Under the pieces are notes generated by a model. The model had not been told where the DNA came from. It ran no database searches and was given only the letters and a program-made list of their open reading frames with translations. Positions 44,977-55,457 of a stretch of DNA of 64,000 nucleotides are shown piece after piece (position 1 is the first letter of the stretch; every line of letters starts with the position of its first letter). This DNA comes from an uncultured Bacteroidia bacterium. GTDB lineage: Bacteria; Bacteroidota; Bacteroidia; NS11-12g; UBA9320. The stretch spans positions 186,001 to 250,000 of the forward strand of contig CALSTB010000002.1 of assembly GCA_943789165.1 (NCBI GenBank), in the 5' to 3' direction. A program made the translations under genes and the position numbers.

Positions 44977-47069
44977 ACGTTAAAAAAGACATATTGTGGC
45001 GTGTGATTGTCAGCATTTTAATGCTGACCTTTCTTGGAGGGGCGATTATTTTCTCAATAGTTCGAGTCCAATATGCACAAGGTGAGCATTGGCGCGCCAT
45101 GGGCGACAGCCTGCACGTTCGCTACCGTTTAATTCCAGCAGTTCGTGGCAGTATCTATTCCGACGACGGCAGCTTATTGGCTACTTCTGTTCCTATTTAT
45201 AAAATCAGTTTAGACTTTGACGTCATTCATAAAAACCATAAAGACTCTTTTGGTAGATACAAAAACCAACTGGCAAACAACCTAAGTCTGTTATTAAAAA
45301 ACCGGACAAAAGCAGAGTACCTAACCTTACTTGAAGAGGGCTATCGCGAGCGAAAACAATACGTAACCATTATTCGAAACGCCAGTTTCTTGCAAACTAA
45401 AGAACTTCAATCGTGGCCCATTTTTAACTCTGGTCGATACAAGGGTGGTGTCTTTTTAGAAGAAAGAACCATTCGCAAAAAACCATACTATGGGTTGATG
45501 CACCGAACCATTGGTTTTATCAATGAAAACCATAAAGGAGCGGGTATTGAAGCAAGTTATGACGACGTATTATCTGGAGAAGATGGTCAATTAGTCGTTC
45601 GAAAGATAAGTGGTAGTTATCGTCCTGTTGACAACGACATGAAAATTAGTGCCATGGACGGCCAAGATGTTTTCACAACCGTAGACATCCACCTACAAGA
45701 TTTGGTGCACGAAGCATTGAGTAAAGGCATACTAGCCAACGATGCCGCATATGGAACGGCGGTTTTACTTGAAGTTAAAACCGGAGCCATCAAAGCCATT
45801 GTCAACATTGACAATACAGAAGATGGATTGCAAGAAAGATTCAACCACGCGATCGGTACTGGTTTCGAACCCGGCAGTACCATAAAACTCGTTTCCGCCA
45901 TCGCCGCTTTGGACAACAACGATATAGACATTGACGATTCAGTCGACGTGTATTACGGCAAATACAAGTTTTTCAAAAACGACAGTATCGAAGACAGCGG
46001 ACATACCCATGTTCAGAAAATGACGTATCAAAGCGTTATTGAAAACTCATCAAACGTTGGCGTTTCTACCATCGCTTTCAACGGTTTTAGAAAAGACCCC
46101 GAAGACTTTATTGAATATTTTGACAGACTTCAACTCATGGAACCCCTGCAAACTCGGATTAAAGGTGAAGTCGTTCCAAGCATTTTACGTCCAGGCAAAC
46201 AAGGCTGGTCTGGAATGGCAATCCCTTCGATATCCATCGGGTATTCTCTCAAAACGAGTCCACTTCACATTGCCATGTTGTACAACGCCGTTGCAAATAA
46301 CGGTGTGATGATGCGTCCCTATATTATTTCTGGTACGGGCACATTTGGCAAGGTTGAACAACAAATCGAACCGTATGTAAACAACAGTCGTATCTGTAAA
46401 GAATCAACTCTGGCTGACATAAAAACGATGCTTGAGGGTGTTGTTAAACACGGGACTGCATCACAACAGTTAAAAGATCTTTCCTTTCAGGTTGCAGGTA
46501 AAACCGGTACTTCTAAAATATCAGACAACGCCACTGGTTACAGCAAAGAGTACCACAGTAGTTTCGTTGGTTATTTCCCGGTCGACAATCCGAAATACAC
46601 CTTAATGGTCATGATTAGTCGGCCCTCCAAAGGTCGTATCTATGGCTCGACCGTTGCCGTACCTGTTTTCAAAGAAATCGCTCAAAAAATATATGCCAAC
46701 GCCGTTCACAATCGCGTGGCCATTGCAGACACCACCTTAATACCTAGTTTAATAAGTGGTCCGTACAAAGCAGTTAAAACTACTTGCAGACGACTTGACA
46801 TCCCGTTCGACACAGAAGCACGGAACCGCGATTACGTCAGTCTAAGACCAGCGGGTGATGAATTAGCGGGCCAACCCATCTCATTTACAGACAACACCAT
46901 GCCAGACGTTGCTGGATTAGGTCTCGCCAATTGCCTGTTTCTGTTCGAAAACAAAGGTTACAAAGTAAAACATGTTGGCTACGGCAAGGTATTTAAACAA
47001 TCACCGTTGCCAGGCACCAAATTGGCCAAAGGCCGAACCATTTACCTCGATTTAAGCATCAATCCATGA
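44973..47069 (+). CDS. ftsI: Division transpeptidase FtsI (PBP3) with PASTA domain
   Basis: A penicillin-binding transpeptidase that cross-links septal peptidoglycan. The catalytic Ser302 is in GSTIK, SSN at 359-361, and KTGT at 510-513. One N-terminal membrane helix anchors it. A single C-terminal PASTA domain (MPDVAGLGLANCLFLFENKG to the end) is typical of Bacteroidota. The start is TTG, overlapping the ftsL TGA as TTGA. No ATG gives the full N-terminus. 698 residues. Confidence 0.94.
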   Translation: MNVKKDILWRVIVSILMLTFLGGAIIFSIVRVQYAQGEHWRAMGDSLHVRYRLIPAVRGSIYSDDGSLLATSVPIYKISLDFDVIHKNHKDSFGRYKNQLANNLSLLLKNRTKAEYLTLLEEGYRERKQYVTIIRNASFLQTKELQSWPIFNSGRYKGGVFLEERTIRKKPYYGLMHRTIGFINENHKGAGIEASYDDVLSGEDGQLVVRKISGSYRPVDNDMKISAMDGQDVFTTVDIHLQDLVHEALSKGILANDAAYGTAVLLEVKTGAIKAIVNIDNTEDGLQERFNHAIGTGFEPGSTIKLVSAIAALDNNDIDIDDSVDVYYGKYKFFKNDSIEDSGHTHVQKMTYQSVIENSSNVGVSTIAFNGFRKDPEDFIEYFDRLQLMEPLQTRIKGEVVPSILRPGKQGWSGMAIPSISIGYSLKTSPLHIAMLYNAVANNGVMMRPYIISGTGTFGKVEQQIEPYVNNSRICKESTLADIKTMLEGVVKHGTASQQLKDLSFQVAGKTGTSKISDNATGYSKEYHSSFVGYFPVDNPKYTLMVMISRPSKGRIYGSTVAVPVFKEIAQKIYANAVHNRVAIADTTLIPSLISGPYKAVKTTCRRLDIPFDTEARNRDYVSLRPAGDELAGQPISFTDNTMPDVAGLGLANCLFLFENKGYKVKHVGYGKVFKQSPLPGTKLAKGRTIYLDLSINP

Positions 47070-48526
47070 AAAAGCTATTAGACATATTGCCTAAGAGTTT
47101 TCCGGTTGAAATCATCGGGAAACAAGATGTAACGGTTAAAGAACTGCAGATCGATTCTAGGAAAATTCAACCGAACGATTGCTTTATTGCTATCAGAGGA
47201 AGACTAACAGATGGGCATCACTACATAGAAAAATCTATTGAATTAGGTGCATCAACAATCATTTGTAAGCACCTACCTGAAACCGTTTCGGACCTCATCA
47301 CGTATGTTGTTACAAACGACACGTCCTCATTTTTAGGACCTCTTGCCTCTGCGTTTTATGACCACCCAAGCCGCAACTTAAAACTGGTTGGAATCACAGG
47401 AACCAATGGGAAAACGACGGTTGCAAGCCTACTATACAAGCTGTACCGCAAATTAGAATTCAAGGTTGGTTTACTGAGCACGGTTCAAAACATGATCAAC
47501 GATGACGTGTACAAGTCGACACATACAACACCTGATGCCGTAAGTCTAAACAAAATACTGGCTGAAATGGTAAACGCTGGTTGTACTTATTGTTTCATGG
47601 AGGTCAGTTCTCACGCCATCCACCAACACCGAATCGGAGGATTACAATTTGCCCTAGCCGCATTCACCAATATCACCCACGACCACCTCGACTATCACAA
47701 TACCTTTTCTGAATACCGAGATGTTAAAAAAAGTCTGTTCGACCATTTGGGACCGAACGCCTTTGCTCTCACAAACAAAGACGACAAAAACGGGATGGTG
47801 ATGGTGCAAAACACCAAAGCCACAAAATATACCTACGCGCTTCACTCATCATCTGATTTTAAGGCGCGAATCATTGAGCATGACTTCAATGGCATGTTGC
47901 TCGAAATTGATAGAAAGGAAGCCTGGTATCACCTGGTTGGCAAATTCAATGCATATAACCTCCTAACTGTTTATGCAAGTGCCTTTATTCTAGGTCAAGA
48001 ATCCGATGTTATCATAACCGCGTTAACAAGCTTAACGGCAGTTAACGGTCGATTTGAATACATCAAAGCACCTAACAATGTGGTTGGTGTTATTGATTAT
48101 GCCCACACACCTGATGCGTTGCAAAATGTATTAGAAACCATTAACGCGATACGGTCAAAAAACGAACAATTGCTGACAGTAGTTGGCTGCGGTGGAAACA
48201 GAGACCACGACAAACGACCAATCATGGCCAGGGTTTCTGCTGAATTGAGTGACAAAGTCATTCTCACTTCAGACAATCCACGAACCGAAAATCCTGAAGC
48301 AATACTCGCCGATATGCAAACGGGTATTCCTCCACAACATTTTAAGAAGGTATTAAAAATCACAGATCGCGAGCAAGCGATTCGAACGGCCTTGAGTTTA
48401 TCGAAGCCCAATGACATCATCCTGATTGCCGGCAAAGGCCATGAAACCTACCAGGAAATTAAAGGCGTTAAACACCCTTTCGACGATAAAGAAGTATTCA
48501 TCAAAAACGCCTCTCAAATGATATAA
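47066..48526 (+). CDS. murE: UDP-MurNAc-tripeptide synthetase MurE, mDAP-adding
   Basis: MurE adds the third amino acid to UDP-MurNAc-L-Ala-D-Glu. The ATP loop is GTNGKTT (112-118). The DNPR motif at 403-406 ([10 protein letters not shown]) is the signature of enzymes that add meso-diaminopimelate, so the wall is of the mDAP type. It overlaps ftsI by 4 bp (ATGA). The murF gene normally next to it is not in the window. Confidence 0.96.
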   Translation: MKKLLDILPKSFPVEIIGKQDVTVKELQIDSRKIQPNDCFIAIRGRLTDGHHYIEKSIELGASTIICKHLPETVSDLITYVVTNDTSSFLGPLASAFYDHPSRNLKLVGITGTNGKTTVASLLYKLYRKLEFKVGLLSTVQNMINDDVYKSTHTTPDAVSLNKILAEMVNAGCTYCFMEVSSHAIHQHRIGGLQFALAAFTNITHDHLDYHNTFSEYRDVKKSLFDHLGPNAFALTNKDDKNGMVMVQNTKATKYTYALHSSSDFKARIIEHDFNGMLLEIDRKEAWYHLVGKFNAYNLLTVYASAFILGQESDVIITALTSLTAVNGRFEYIKAPNNVVGVIDYAHTPDALQNVLETINAIRSKNEQLLTVVGCGGNRDHDKRPIMARVSAELSDKVILTSDNPRTENPEAILADMQTGIPPQHFKKVLKITDREQAIRTALSLSKPNDIILIAGKGHETYQEIKGVKHPFDDKEVFIKNASQMI

Positions 48527-48528
48527 TT

Positions 48529-49788
48529 ATGCTGTATTACCTATTTCGATATCTAGAAGAACATTTCAATTTCCCAGGCGCTGGTGTATTCGAGTTTAGC
48601 TCGTTTCGAGCGATTATGGCCATCATCGTTTCGTTGATGATCAGTTTACTTTTTGGTAAAACATTGATTGAAAAACTTAGAAAAAAACAAGTTGGCGAAA
48701 CTATCAGAGAACTTGGTTTAGAAGGTCAAGCAGAGAAAAAAGGAACGCCAACAATGGGTGGTTTAATCATCATTGCTGCCATCCTTATTCCAACATTGTT
48801 GTTTGCTCGACTGCGAAACATCTACGTCATCCTCATGATCGTAACGACCGTTTGGCTGGGCTTGATAGGATTTTTAGACGATTACATAAAGGTCTTCAAA
48901 AAAGACAAGGCCGGTTTAGCTGGCAAGTTTAAAGTAGTTGGACAACTAGGTCTTGGCCTCATCATTGGACTAAGTCTATACTACAACAATGAGGTGGTAG
49001 TTCGTGACTTTGTTACCCAGGACAAAGCCACAGAAGCCCAAATCGCGGCATCCACAGAAAACTTCAAAAACGAAGTCGGTGACGTAGTCTATATACTTGA
49101 TACCAAATCAACTTCGACGACCATACCATTTGTAAAGGGCCATGAGTTTGATTATGCCGATTTACTTTTCTTTTTAGACAAAAAACAGGCAAAAAAATAT
49201 GCATGGATAGTTTATGTACTAATTGTCACCTTTATCATCATTGCTGTCTCAAATGGAGCCAATTTAACCGATGGCATTGACGGCCTTGCAGCTGGCACCA
49301 GTGCCATTATTGGCCTTACACTAGCCGTGTTGGCGTACATATCGGGGAATGCCATTTTTGCGAAATACCTCAATGTCATGTTCATTCCTTTTCAAGGTGA
49401 ACTTGTCATTTTCGGGGCAGCGTTTGTTGGGGCGTGTATCGGCTTTTTATGGTACAACTCATACCCAGCGCAAGTCTTTATGGGAGATACAGGCAGTTTA
49501 GCCTTAGGCGGCATCATAGCAGTGTTTGCCATTATGCTCCGTAAAGAACTTCTAATCCCAATTCTATGTGGCATTTTCTTGGCTGAGAACCTGTCTGTTA
49601 TGATTCAGGTAAGCTACTTCAAATACACCAAAAAGCGATATGGAGAGGGCAAACGCATCTTCAAAATGTCGCCGTTACACCATCATTTTCAAAAGCTCGG
49701 ATATCCCGAACCCAAAATCGTCACACGGTTTTGGATTGTAGGTATCATGCTCGCAGCAGTCACCATAATCACATTCAAACTAAGATAG
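48529..49788 (+). CDS. mraY: Phospho-MurNAc-pentapeptide transferase MraY
   Basis: An integral membrane enzyme that makes lipid I from UDP-MurNAc-pentapeptide and undecaprenyl phosphate. Signature stretches are [45 protein letters not shown] and MSPLHHHFQ. At 419 residues it is longer than E. coli MraY (360). The extra part is a soluble insert at about residues 155-215 between membrane helices, which I believe is normal for Bacteroidota. Confidence 0.96.
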   Translation: MLYYLFRYLEEHFNFPGAGVFEFSSFRAIMAIIVSLMISLLFGKTLIEKLRKKQVGETIRELGLEGQAEKKGTPTMGGLIIIAAILIPTLLFARLRNIYVILMIVTTVWLGLIGFLDDYIKVFKKDKAGLAGKFKVVGQLGLGLIIGLSLYYNNEVVVRDFVTQDKATEAQIAASTENFKNEVGDVVYILDTKSTSTTIPFVKGHEFDYADLLFFLDKKQAKKYAWIVYVLIVTFIIIAVSNGANLTDGIDGLAAGTSAIIGLTLAVLAYISGNAIFAKYLNVMFIPFQGELVIFGAAFVGACIGFLWYNSYPAQVFMGDTGSLALGGIIAVFAIMLRKELLIPILCGIFLAENLSVMIQVSYFKYTKKRYGEGKRIFKMSPLHHHFQKLGYPEPKIVTRFWIVGIMLAAVTIITFKLR

Positions 49789-49789
49789 A

Positions 49790-51130
49790 GTGAGCCAACG
49801 AACAGTCATATTGGGTGCAGGTGAAAGCGGGACAGGTGCGGCTATTTTAGCGAAGCATTTGAATCACGACGTTTTCGTATCAGACAAAGGTCTGATTAAG
49901 CCTAAGTATGCGACAGAATTAACCGAGGCTCATATAGCATTCGAGCAAGAAAAACACACGGAAGCAAATATTCTCAACGCCGACCAAGTAATTGTCAGTC
50001 CTGGGATTCCCTTAAAAGCACCCATTATTCAAAAACTATTGGCGCAAGGAACGCCAGTTATCTCTGAAATTGAGTTTGGAGCAAAGCATACCAACGCGAC
50101 GCTTATTGGCATTACGGGTACCAATGGCAAAACCACTACAGCCCTCCTCACCCACCATCTACTCAAAGGAGCTGGACTCCAAGTTGGATTGGCTGGAAAC
50201 GTAGGTCACAGCTTGGCACGTCAAGTAGCGCACACCACACACACGCACTACGTCATCGAATTGAGCTCGTTTCAGCTAGACCTCATGTTTGACACAAAAT
50301 TGGACTATGCAGTGCTGTTAAACATTACACCAGACCACTTAGATCGATACGATTCGTACCAAGACTATATCGCGTCAAAATTTAGAATTACGCAAAACCA
50401 AACGGTAAATGACAAATTCATTTACTGCTCCGATTCGGAACCAGTTACCGAATACTTATCCAATCACACGATTGACGCCACAGCCATTCCTTTTACGCTT
50501 CACGGAGAAGTGACGGAAGGTGCTTGGGCAGACGAAAACGCATTTCATATCACTTTAAATCAACCAAAAATAAAATTCAAAATGAATTTAAATCAACTTA
50601 CAATTAGTGGGAAACACAACACCTACAACTCTATGGCTGCATCCATCGTAGCCAACTCTTTATTGATCAGAAACGACGTGATCAGAGAAAGTTTGATGGA
50701 CTTTAAAAACATTGAACACAGACTGGAATTTGTTACTGCTGTAAAAGAAGTCGACTACATTAACGACTCTAAAGCGACCAACGTAAACTCTGCATGGTAT
50801 GCCCTTGAAAGCATGAAAAAGCCTGTGGTTTGGATTGCTGGTGGCATCGACAAAGGCAACGATTACGAGAGCCTTGTGCCTTTAGTGAAGGAAAAGGTGC
50901 GTATTCTAATTTGTCTTGGCAAAAACAACATTGCCTTGCATCAAGCCTTTTCAAAACACGTTGACATGATTATTAATGTAATGTCAGCAAAGGAAGCCGT
51001 GCAAGTAGCCAACGGTTTGGCATTTAAGAATGAAGTGGTTTTACTGTCTCCTGCATGTGCAAGTTTCGACTTGTTTGAAAGCTATGAAGACCGTGGCCGT
51101 CAATTTAAATACGAAGTCCGCAATTTGTAG
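49790..51130 (+). CDS. murD: UDP-MurNAc-L-Ala D-Glu ligase MurD
   Basis: MurD adds D-glutamate to UDP-MurNAc-L-Ala in the cytoplasm. The N-terminal nucleotide-binding segment is VILGAGESGTGAAILAKH. The ATP loop is GTNGKTTT, and the Mur-ligase pattern IEHRLEFV then NDSKATNVNS marks MurD. The start is GTG, 1 bp after mraY. 446 residues is normal. Confidence 0.95.
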   Translation: MSQRTVILGAGESGTGAAILAKHLNHDVFVSDKGLIKPKYATELTEAHIAFEQEKHTEANILNADQVIVSPGIPLKAPIIQKLLAQGTPVISEIEFGAKHTNATLIGITGTNGKTTTALLTHHLLKGAGLQVGLAGNVGHSLARQVAHTTHTHYVIELSSFQLDLMFDTKLDYAVLLNITPDHLDRYDSYQDYIASKFRITQNQTVNDKFIYCSDSEPVTEYLSNHTIDATAIPFTLHGEVTEGAWADENAFHITLNQPKIKFKMNLNQLTISGKHNTYNSMAASIVANSLLIRNDVIRESLMDFKNIEHRLEFVTAVKEVDYINDSKATNVNSAWYALESMKKPVVWIAGGIDKGNDYESLVPLVKEKVRILICLGKNNIALHQAFSKHVDMIINVMSAKEAVQVANGLAFKNEVVLLSPACASFDLFESYEDRGRQFKYEVRNL

Positions 51131-51134
51131 ATAG

Positions 51135-52295
51135 ATGTTAAAATGGATACGCGAAAATATTAAGGGCGACCACCTTATTTGGTTCGTCGTTGCGCTCCTG
51201 TCTGTTTGGGGTGTGTTGGCTATTTATAGTTCAACCTGTTCGTTAGCGTATCGTGAGCAAGGTGGCAATACCGAGTATTATTTGATAAAGCACGTAGGCA
51301 TTTTATTGATGGGTTTATTCCTGATGTGGCTTACGCACATGGTTGATTTTCAATATTACTCTCGTCCTGCCAAGTACCTTGTATACCTCGCCATTTTACT
51401 CCTCATCTACACACTTATTTTTGGAAATGATTTAAACCACGCGAAACGGTCGATCACTATTCCAGGCATTGGCCTTTCGTTTCAATCGTCCGATTTTGCC
51501 AAAGTAGCTTTGGTGATGTATATCGCTCAATTTTTGTCCAAAAGGCAGGAGTCGGTCGACAATTTTAAGAAAACCTTTTTACCGGTACTCATAGTCATCG
51601 TAGCTGTCTGCGCCCTCATTGGTGTCGCCGATTTATCTACTGCAGCTGTCCTTTTTGCGACATCGATATTACTACTGTTTATCGGACGTATACCAGCCAA
51701 GCATTTGTTGGCTCTGATTGGTTCTGGAACCATTGTCATTAGCATTTTGGTATTTGCCATTTGGAAATCCGATACCGACATTGGTCGGGTGACTACTTGG
51801 AAACATCGAATCGAAAGCTATGTAAGCTTTGTTGGAGGAGATGAAACTGCAGAATCTTATCAAAACCAACAAGCCAATATCGCTATTGCTAATGGTGGTC
51901 TCACTGGCAAAGGTCCGGGTAAGAGTGAACAACGAAATTTCTTGCCGTTGGCTTTTTCCGATTTCATATACGCCATCATTTTAGAAGAATATGGATTAAT
52001 TGGCGGATTGTTTGTGATGATACTATACCTCACGTTGTTGTGGCGTGCGGTTCTGATTGTCGTACATTCTCCAAAAGCATTTGGGGCTTTATTGGCCATT
52101 GGTCTTTCCATGACATTAGTCATACAAGCCTTTATGAATATGGGCGTTGCCGTTCATTTACTACCAAATACGGGTCTACCCCTACCCTTTATCAGTATGG
52201 GGGGAACGAGTTTATTATTTACCAGCATCGCCATGGGCATTATCCTAAGCGTTAGCCGATTCTCAAATCAATCTGAAACAGAAAATGAAGCCTAA
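51135..52295 (+). CDS. ftsW: Septal peptidoglycan polymerase FtsW (SEDS)
   Basis: A ten-helix SEDS-family glycosyltransferase that polymerises lipid II at the septum with FtsI. Family motifs are FQSSDFAKVALVMYIAQFLS (about 116-135) and NTGLPLPFISMGGTSLL near the C-terminus. It starts 4 bp after murD and overlaps murG by 11 bp. FtsW is preferred over RodA because of its position in the dcw cluster. Confidence 0.94.
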   Translation: MLKWIRENIKGDHLIWFVVALLSVWGVLAIYSSTCSLAYREQGGNTEYYLIKHVGILLMGLFLMWLTHMVDFQYYSRPAKYLVYLAILLLIYTLIFGNDLNHAKRSITIPGIGLSFQSSDFAKVALVMYIAQFLSKRQESVDNFKKTFLPVLIVIVAVCALIGVADLSTAAVLFATSILLLFIGRIPAKHLLALIGSGTIVISILVFAIWKSDTDIGRVTTWKHRIESYVSFVGGDETAESYQNQQANIAIANGGLTGKGPGKSEQRNFLPLAFSDFIYAIILEEYGLIGGLFVMILYLTLLWRAVLIVVHSPKAFGALLAIGLSMTLVIQAFMNMGVAVHLLPNTGLPLPFISMGGTSLLFTSIAMGIILSVSRFSNQSETENEA

Positions 52296-53364
52296 TCTAA
52301 GCATACTCATTTCTGGAGGTGGCACAGGTGGCCACATATTTCCAGCCATTGCCATAGGCAAGGCATTGCAAGCAAAATATCCAGATGCCAAAATCGAATT
52401 TGTTGGCGCAAAGGATAAGATGGAAATGGAAAAAGTACCTGAAGCTGGATTTAAAATTACCGGCTTATGGATCAGTGGTATCGACCGAAAAATCTCACTA
52501 AAGAACTTTGCCTTTCCGTTCAAACTCATATCGAGTGTTTTCAAGTCTTTTGGCATCATTAGACGTGTTAAACCTGATATAGCCATAGGTGTTGGTGGCT
52601 TCGCAAGTGGTCCGTTGCTTTATGCGGCAAATGTTAAAGGCATACCTACCTTAGTTCAGGAGCAAAACAGCTATCCAGGCATCACCAATAAATTATTGGC
52701 CAAAAAAGCCAATAAAATATGTGTTGCGTTTGAAGGCATGGAGCGGTTTTTCGAGAAAGACAAAATCGTCATAACAGGAAATCCAATTAGAGAACAACTT
52801 CTGAATTGTACCAAAACAGTATCTGAAGCACGAGCTCATTTCCACTTACAAGATGTTCCGACAATCCTAATAATCGGTGGCAGCTTAGGGGCTCGTACCA
52901 TAAATAAAGCTGTTGAACAAAATTTAAATCTGTTAAAAGAAGAAGGTGTTCAAATCCTCTGGCAAACTGGTAAGTCATACCAAAACACAAAAGAAGTGTT
53001 TGGCGTACAGACAACTTTCATCACCGAAATGGATTTGGCATATCGAGCAGCTGATGTCGTTATTTCAAGAGCCGGCGCATCTAGTCTATCAGAGCTTAGT
53101 GTCTTGGGCAAGGCATGTATCCTGGTTCCAAGTCCGAATGTAACAGAAGACCACCAAACTAAAAATGCTATGGCGTTGGTAAACAAAGCGGCAGCTGAAA
53201 TGGTGACCGATGCAAACGCATCTAAAGACTTAATTCCTCTTGCTCTAGACATCATTGCAAACGAGGAACGATTAAAGACATTGAAAACTAATATAACGGC
53301 ACTTGGCAAAGTACACGCCACTGACGAAATCGTAGCTGAAATTGAGAAATTAATCCAACCTTGA
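52285..53364 (+). CDS. murG: UDP-GlcNAc transferase MurG
   Basis: MurG adds GlcNAc to lipid I to form lipid II on the inner face of the membrane. The N-terminal G-loop GGGTGGHIFPA (residues 10-20) and second G-loop GGSLGARTIN are present, as is VGGFASGPLLYAA. 359 residues is standard. Its TGA is overlapped by the murC TTG start. Confidence 0.96.
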   Translation: MKPNLSILISGGGTGGHIFPAIAIGKALQAKYPDAKIEFVGAKDKMEMEKVPEAGFKITGLWISGIDRKISLKNFAFPFKLISSVFKSFGIIRRVKPDIAIGVGGFASGPLLYAANVKGIPTLVQEQNSYPGITNKLLAKKANKICVAFEGMERFFEKDKIVITGNPIREQLLNCTKTVSEARAHFHLQDVPTILIIGGSLGARTINKAVEQNLNLLKEEGVQILWQTGKSYQNTKEVFGVQTTFITEMDLAYRAADVVISRAGASSLSELSVLGKACILVPSPNVTEDHQTKNAMALVNKAAAEMVTDANASKDLIPLALDIIANEERLKTLKTNITALGKVHATDEIVAEIEKLIQP

Positions 53365-54734
53365 ATTTGTCGAAAATCCATATCGTCTTTTTTATAGGCA
53401 TCGGCGGCATTGGTATGAGTGCGCTCGCTCGCTATTTCAACACGATTGGTAAAAAGGTCATTGGCTACGACAAAACAGGAACGCGCATTACAGATGCCTT
53501 ACAAAAGGAAGGCATTTCGATTGGATTTAAAGATGACGTTGACTGGGTCAAACAACAACTTAAAGGAGTAGAAAAAGAAGCCATTTTGGTCATATATACG
53601 CCCGCTATTCCATCGAACGCGGAAATAAAACAGCATTTCATCGACCAAGCATATCAAATTGTCAAGCGATCTCAAGCCTTAGGTATTATCACCGAGAACT
53701 CAACCAATTTATCAATTGCGGGTACTCATGGCAAAACCACTACCAGTTGTTTGTTGTCGCACATACTTACGACTGCCAATATCCCGCATGTGGCTTTTTT
53801 AGGCGGAATCGCGACCAATTACAACAGCAATTACTGGAACAACTTAACAGCGCAAGACCCAATAATAAGTGTTACAGAAGCGGATGAGTTTGATCGATCG
53901 TTTCTCACCTTGCGTCCTACATACGCTGGCATCACCAACATGGATGCAGACCATTTGGACATATACGAGAAGAAGGAACATTTAACGCAATCATTCGTAG
54001 AGTTTGGGGATTTGGTTGCCGCCGACGGCAGACTGTTTGTCCAAGCTGATTGCCAACAAGCTTTTACTAAATCCATTACTACATACGGCATAGAAACCGG
54101 AAGAATAAGTGCCCGAAACGTACACATTCACAATGAAAGCTTTGTGTTTGATTTGTATCTGGAAAACGACGTATACAGGTTGTTGAAGCTAGGTATCCCT
54201 GGACAACACAATGTTGAAAATGCTGTGGTTGCTTCTGCAATCGCAACAGAAATGGGCGTGTCGGAATCAGACCTGCGAAATGCACTTGCCAGTTTTAAGG
54301 GCGTCAAACGCCGATTTGAATATGTTGTTAATCAAAAGGACTGCATTTTTATCGACGATTACGCACATCATCCAACGGAACTAGATGCCATCATAGGCGC
54401 AACCAAACAACTATATCCGAATCAAAAAATTACGGGCATTTTTCAACCCCATTTATATAGTCGCACCCGCGACTTTATGGACGAATTTGCGCACAGTCTG
54501 TCGGCATTGGACGAAGTCATCCTAATGGACATTTATCCAGCTAGAGAGCTCCCGATTGAAGGAGTTACAAGTGAGGTACTATTAGATAAAATCGCTACTT
54601 CAAAATCGCTACTTACAAGAGACGAAATACTCAATAAAGTGTCGAACGTAAAACCAAACTTGCTCTTGACACTTGGCGCTGGAGACATTGACACATTGGT
54701 ACAACCATTAAAAAACCAACTGATTGTAGCATGA
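53361..54734 (+). CDS. murC: UDP-MurNAc L-Ala ligase MurC
   Basis: MurC adds the first residue, L-alanine, to UDP-MurNAc. The N-terminal segment HIVFFIGIGGIGMSALARYF, ATP loop AGTHGKTTTSC, and FQPHLYSRTRDFMDEFAHSL are all typical. The start is TTG in TTGA overlap with murG; this yields a correct N-terminus (MNLSKIHIVF). It overlaps ftsQ by 4 bp. Confidence 0.95.
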   Translation: MNLSKIHIVFFIGIGGIGMSALARYFNTIGKKVIGYDKTGTRITDALQKEGISIGFKDDVDWVKQQLKGVEKEAILVIYTPAIPSNAEIKQHFIDQAYQIVKRSQALGIITENSTNLSIAGTHGKTTTSCLLSHILTTANIPHVAFLGGIATNYNSNYWNNLTAQDPIISVTEADEFDRSFLTLRPTYAGITNMDADHLDIYEKKEHLTQSFVEFGDLVAADGRLFVQADCQQAFTKSITTYGIETGRISARNVHIHNESFVFDLYLENDVYRLLKLGIPGQHNVENAVVASAIATEMGVSESDLRNALASFKGVKRRFEYVVNQKDCIFIDDYAHHPTELDAIIGATKQLYPNQKITGIFQPHLYSRTRDFMDEFAHSLSALDEVILMDIYPARELPIEGVTSEVLLDKIATSKSLLTRDEILNKVSNVKPNLLLTLGAGDIDTLVQPLKNQLIVA

Positions 54735-55456
54735 AGAAGTTTATGATACGTTGGGTGATTTTAGGTGTTGGCTTGTTGGCTACGATTACACTTTTTCTCT
54801 TTTTTAAAAATAAGAATGCCCAACAAGTGTGTCAGTCCTTTGAAATACATTTTGTCCAAAAGCAAGTACCGTATTTATCAAAATCGGAACTCAAACAATA
54901 CTTAGATCGAGACACCATTCGCTTTATTGGGGAACCTATCAAAACAATTGATTTAAGCAAAATTGAAGCGAGCTTACATACCAATCCATACATCAAAAAC
55001 GCAGATTGTTATTTCAAGATGGATGGTCAGTTGTATATGGATATTGAACAGAAAACGGCCATATTAAGAGTGATTCCAAATGTTGGCAAGAGCTATTATT
55101 TGGATGAAGACGGCAAGCGTTTTCCACTGTCGGCACACCACACATCAGATGTAAAAGTGGCTACAGGATATATTACCTCAAATTTGGACAGTAAACTGTA
55201 CATATTCACACGCTATGTTAATCAGTCTACCTTCTGGAACTCCTTTATTGAACAGATATTTGTCAGACCCAATGGAGATATAGTCTTCACCACACAAATA
55301 GGTGGGCACGAAGTAGTAGTTGGTGATAATAGTAGGTTAAAACAGAAGTTTCAAAAATTAGAACAGTTTTACCAACGAGCATCAGTAAATCAAGGTTGGG
55401 AGGTTTATCGAGAGATAAACCTGAAGTACAAGGATCAAGTAATTTGCAAAAAGTAG
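54731..55456 (+). CDS. ftsQ: Cell division protein FtsQ/DivIB
   Basis: A bitopic division protein. One membrane helix (about residues 6-25) is followed by a POTRA-like segment (SKSELKQYLDRDTIRFIGEP) and the FtsQ beta domain, with DIEQKTAILRVIPNVGKSYY and LDEDGKRFPLS typical of the family. Overall similarity to E. coli FtsQ is low, so the name relies also on its place between murC and ftsA. 241 residues. Confidence 0.88.
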   Translation: MKKFMIRWVILGVGLLATITLFLFFKNKNAQQVCQSFEIHFVQKQVPYLSKSELKQYLDRDTIRFIGEPIKTIDLSKIEASLHTNPYIKNADCYFKMDGQLYMDIEQKTAILRVIPNVGKSYYLDEDGKRFPLSAHHTSDVKVATGYITSNLDSKLYIFTRYVNQSTFWNSFIEQIFVRPNGDIVFTTQIGGHEVVVGDNSRLKQKFQKLEQFYQRASVNQGWEVYREINLKYKDQVICKK

Positions 55457-55457
55457 C

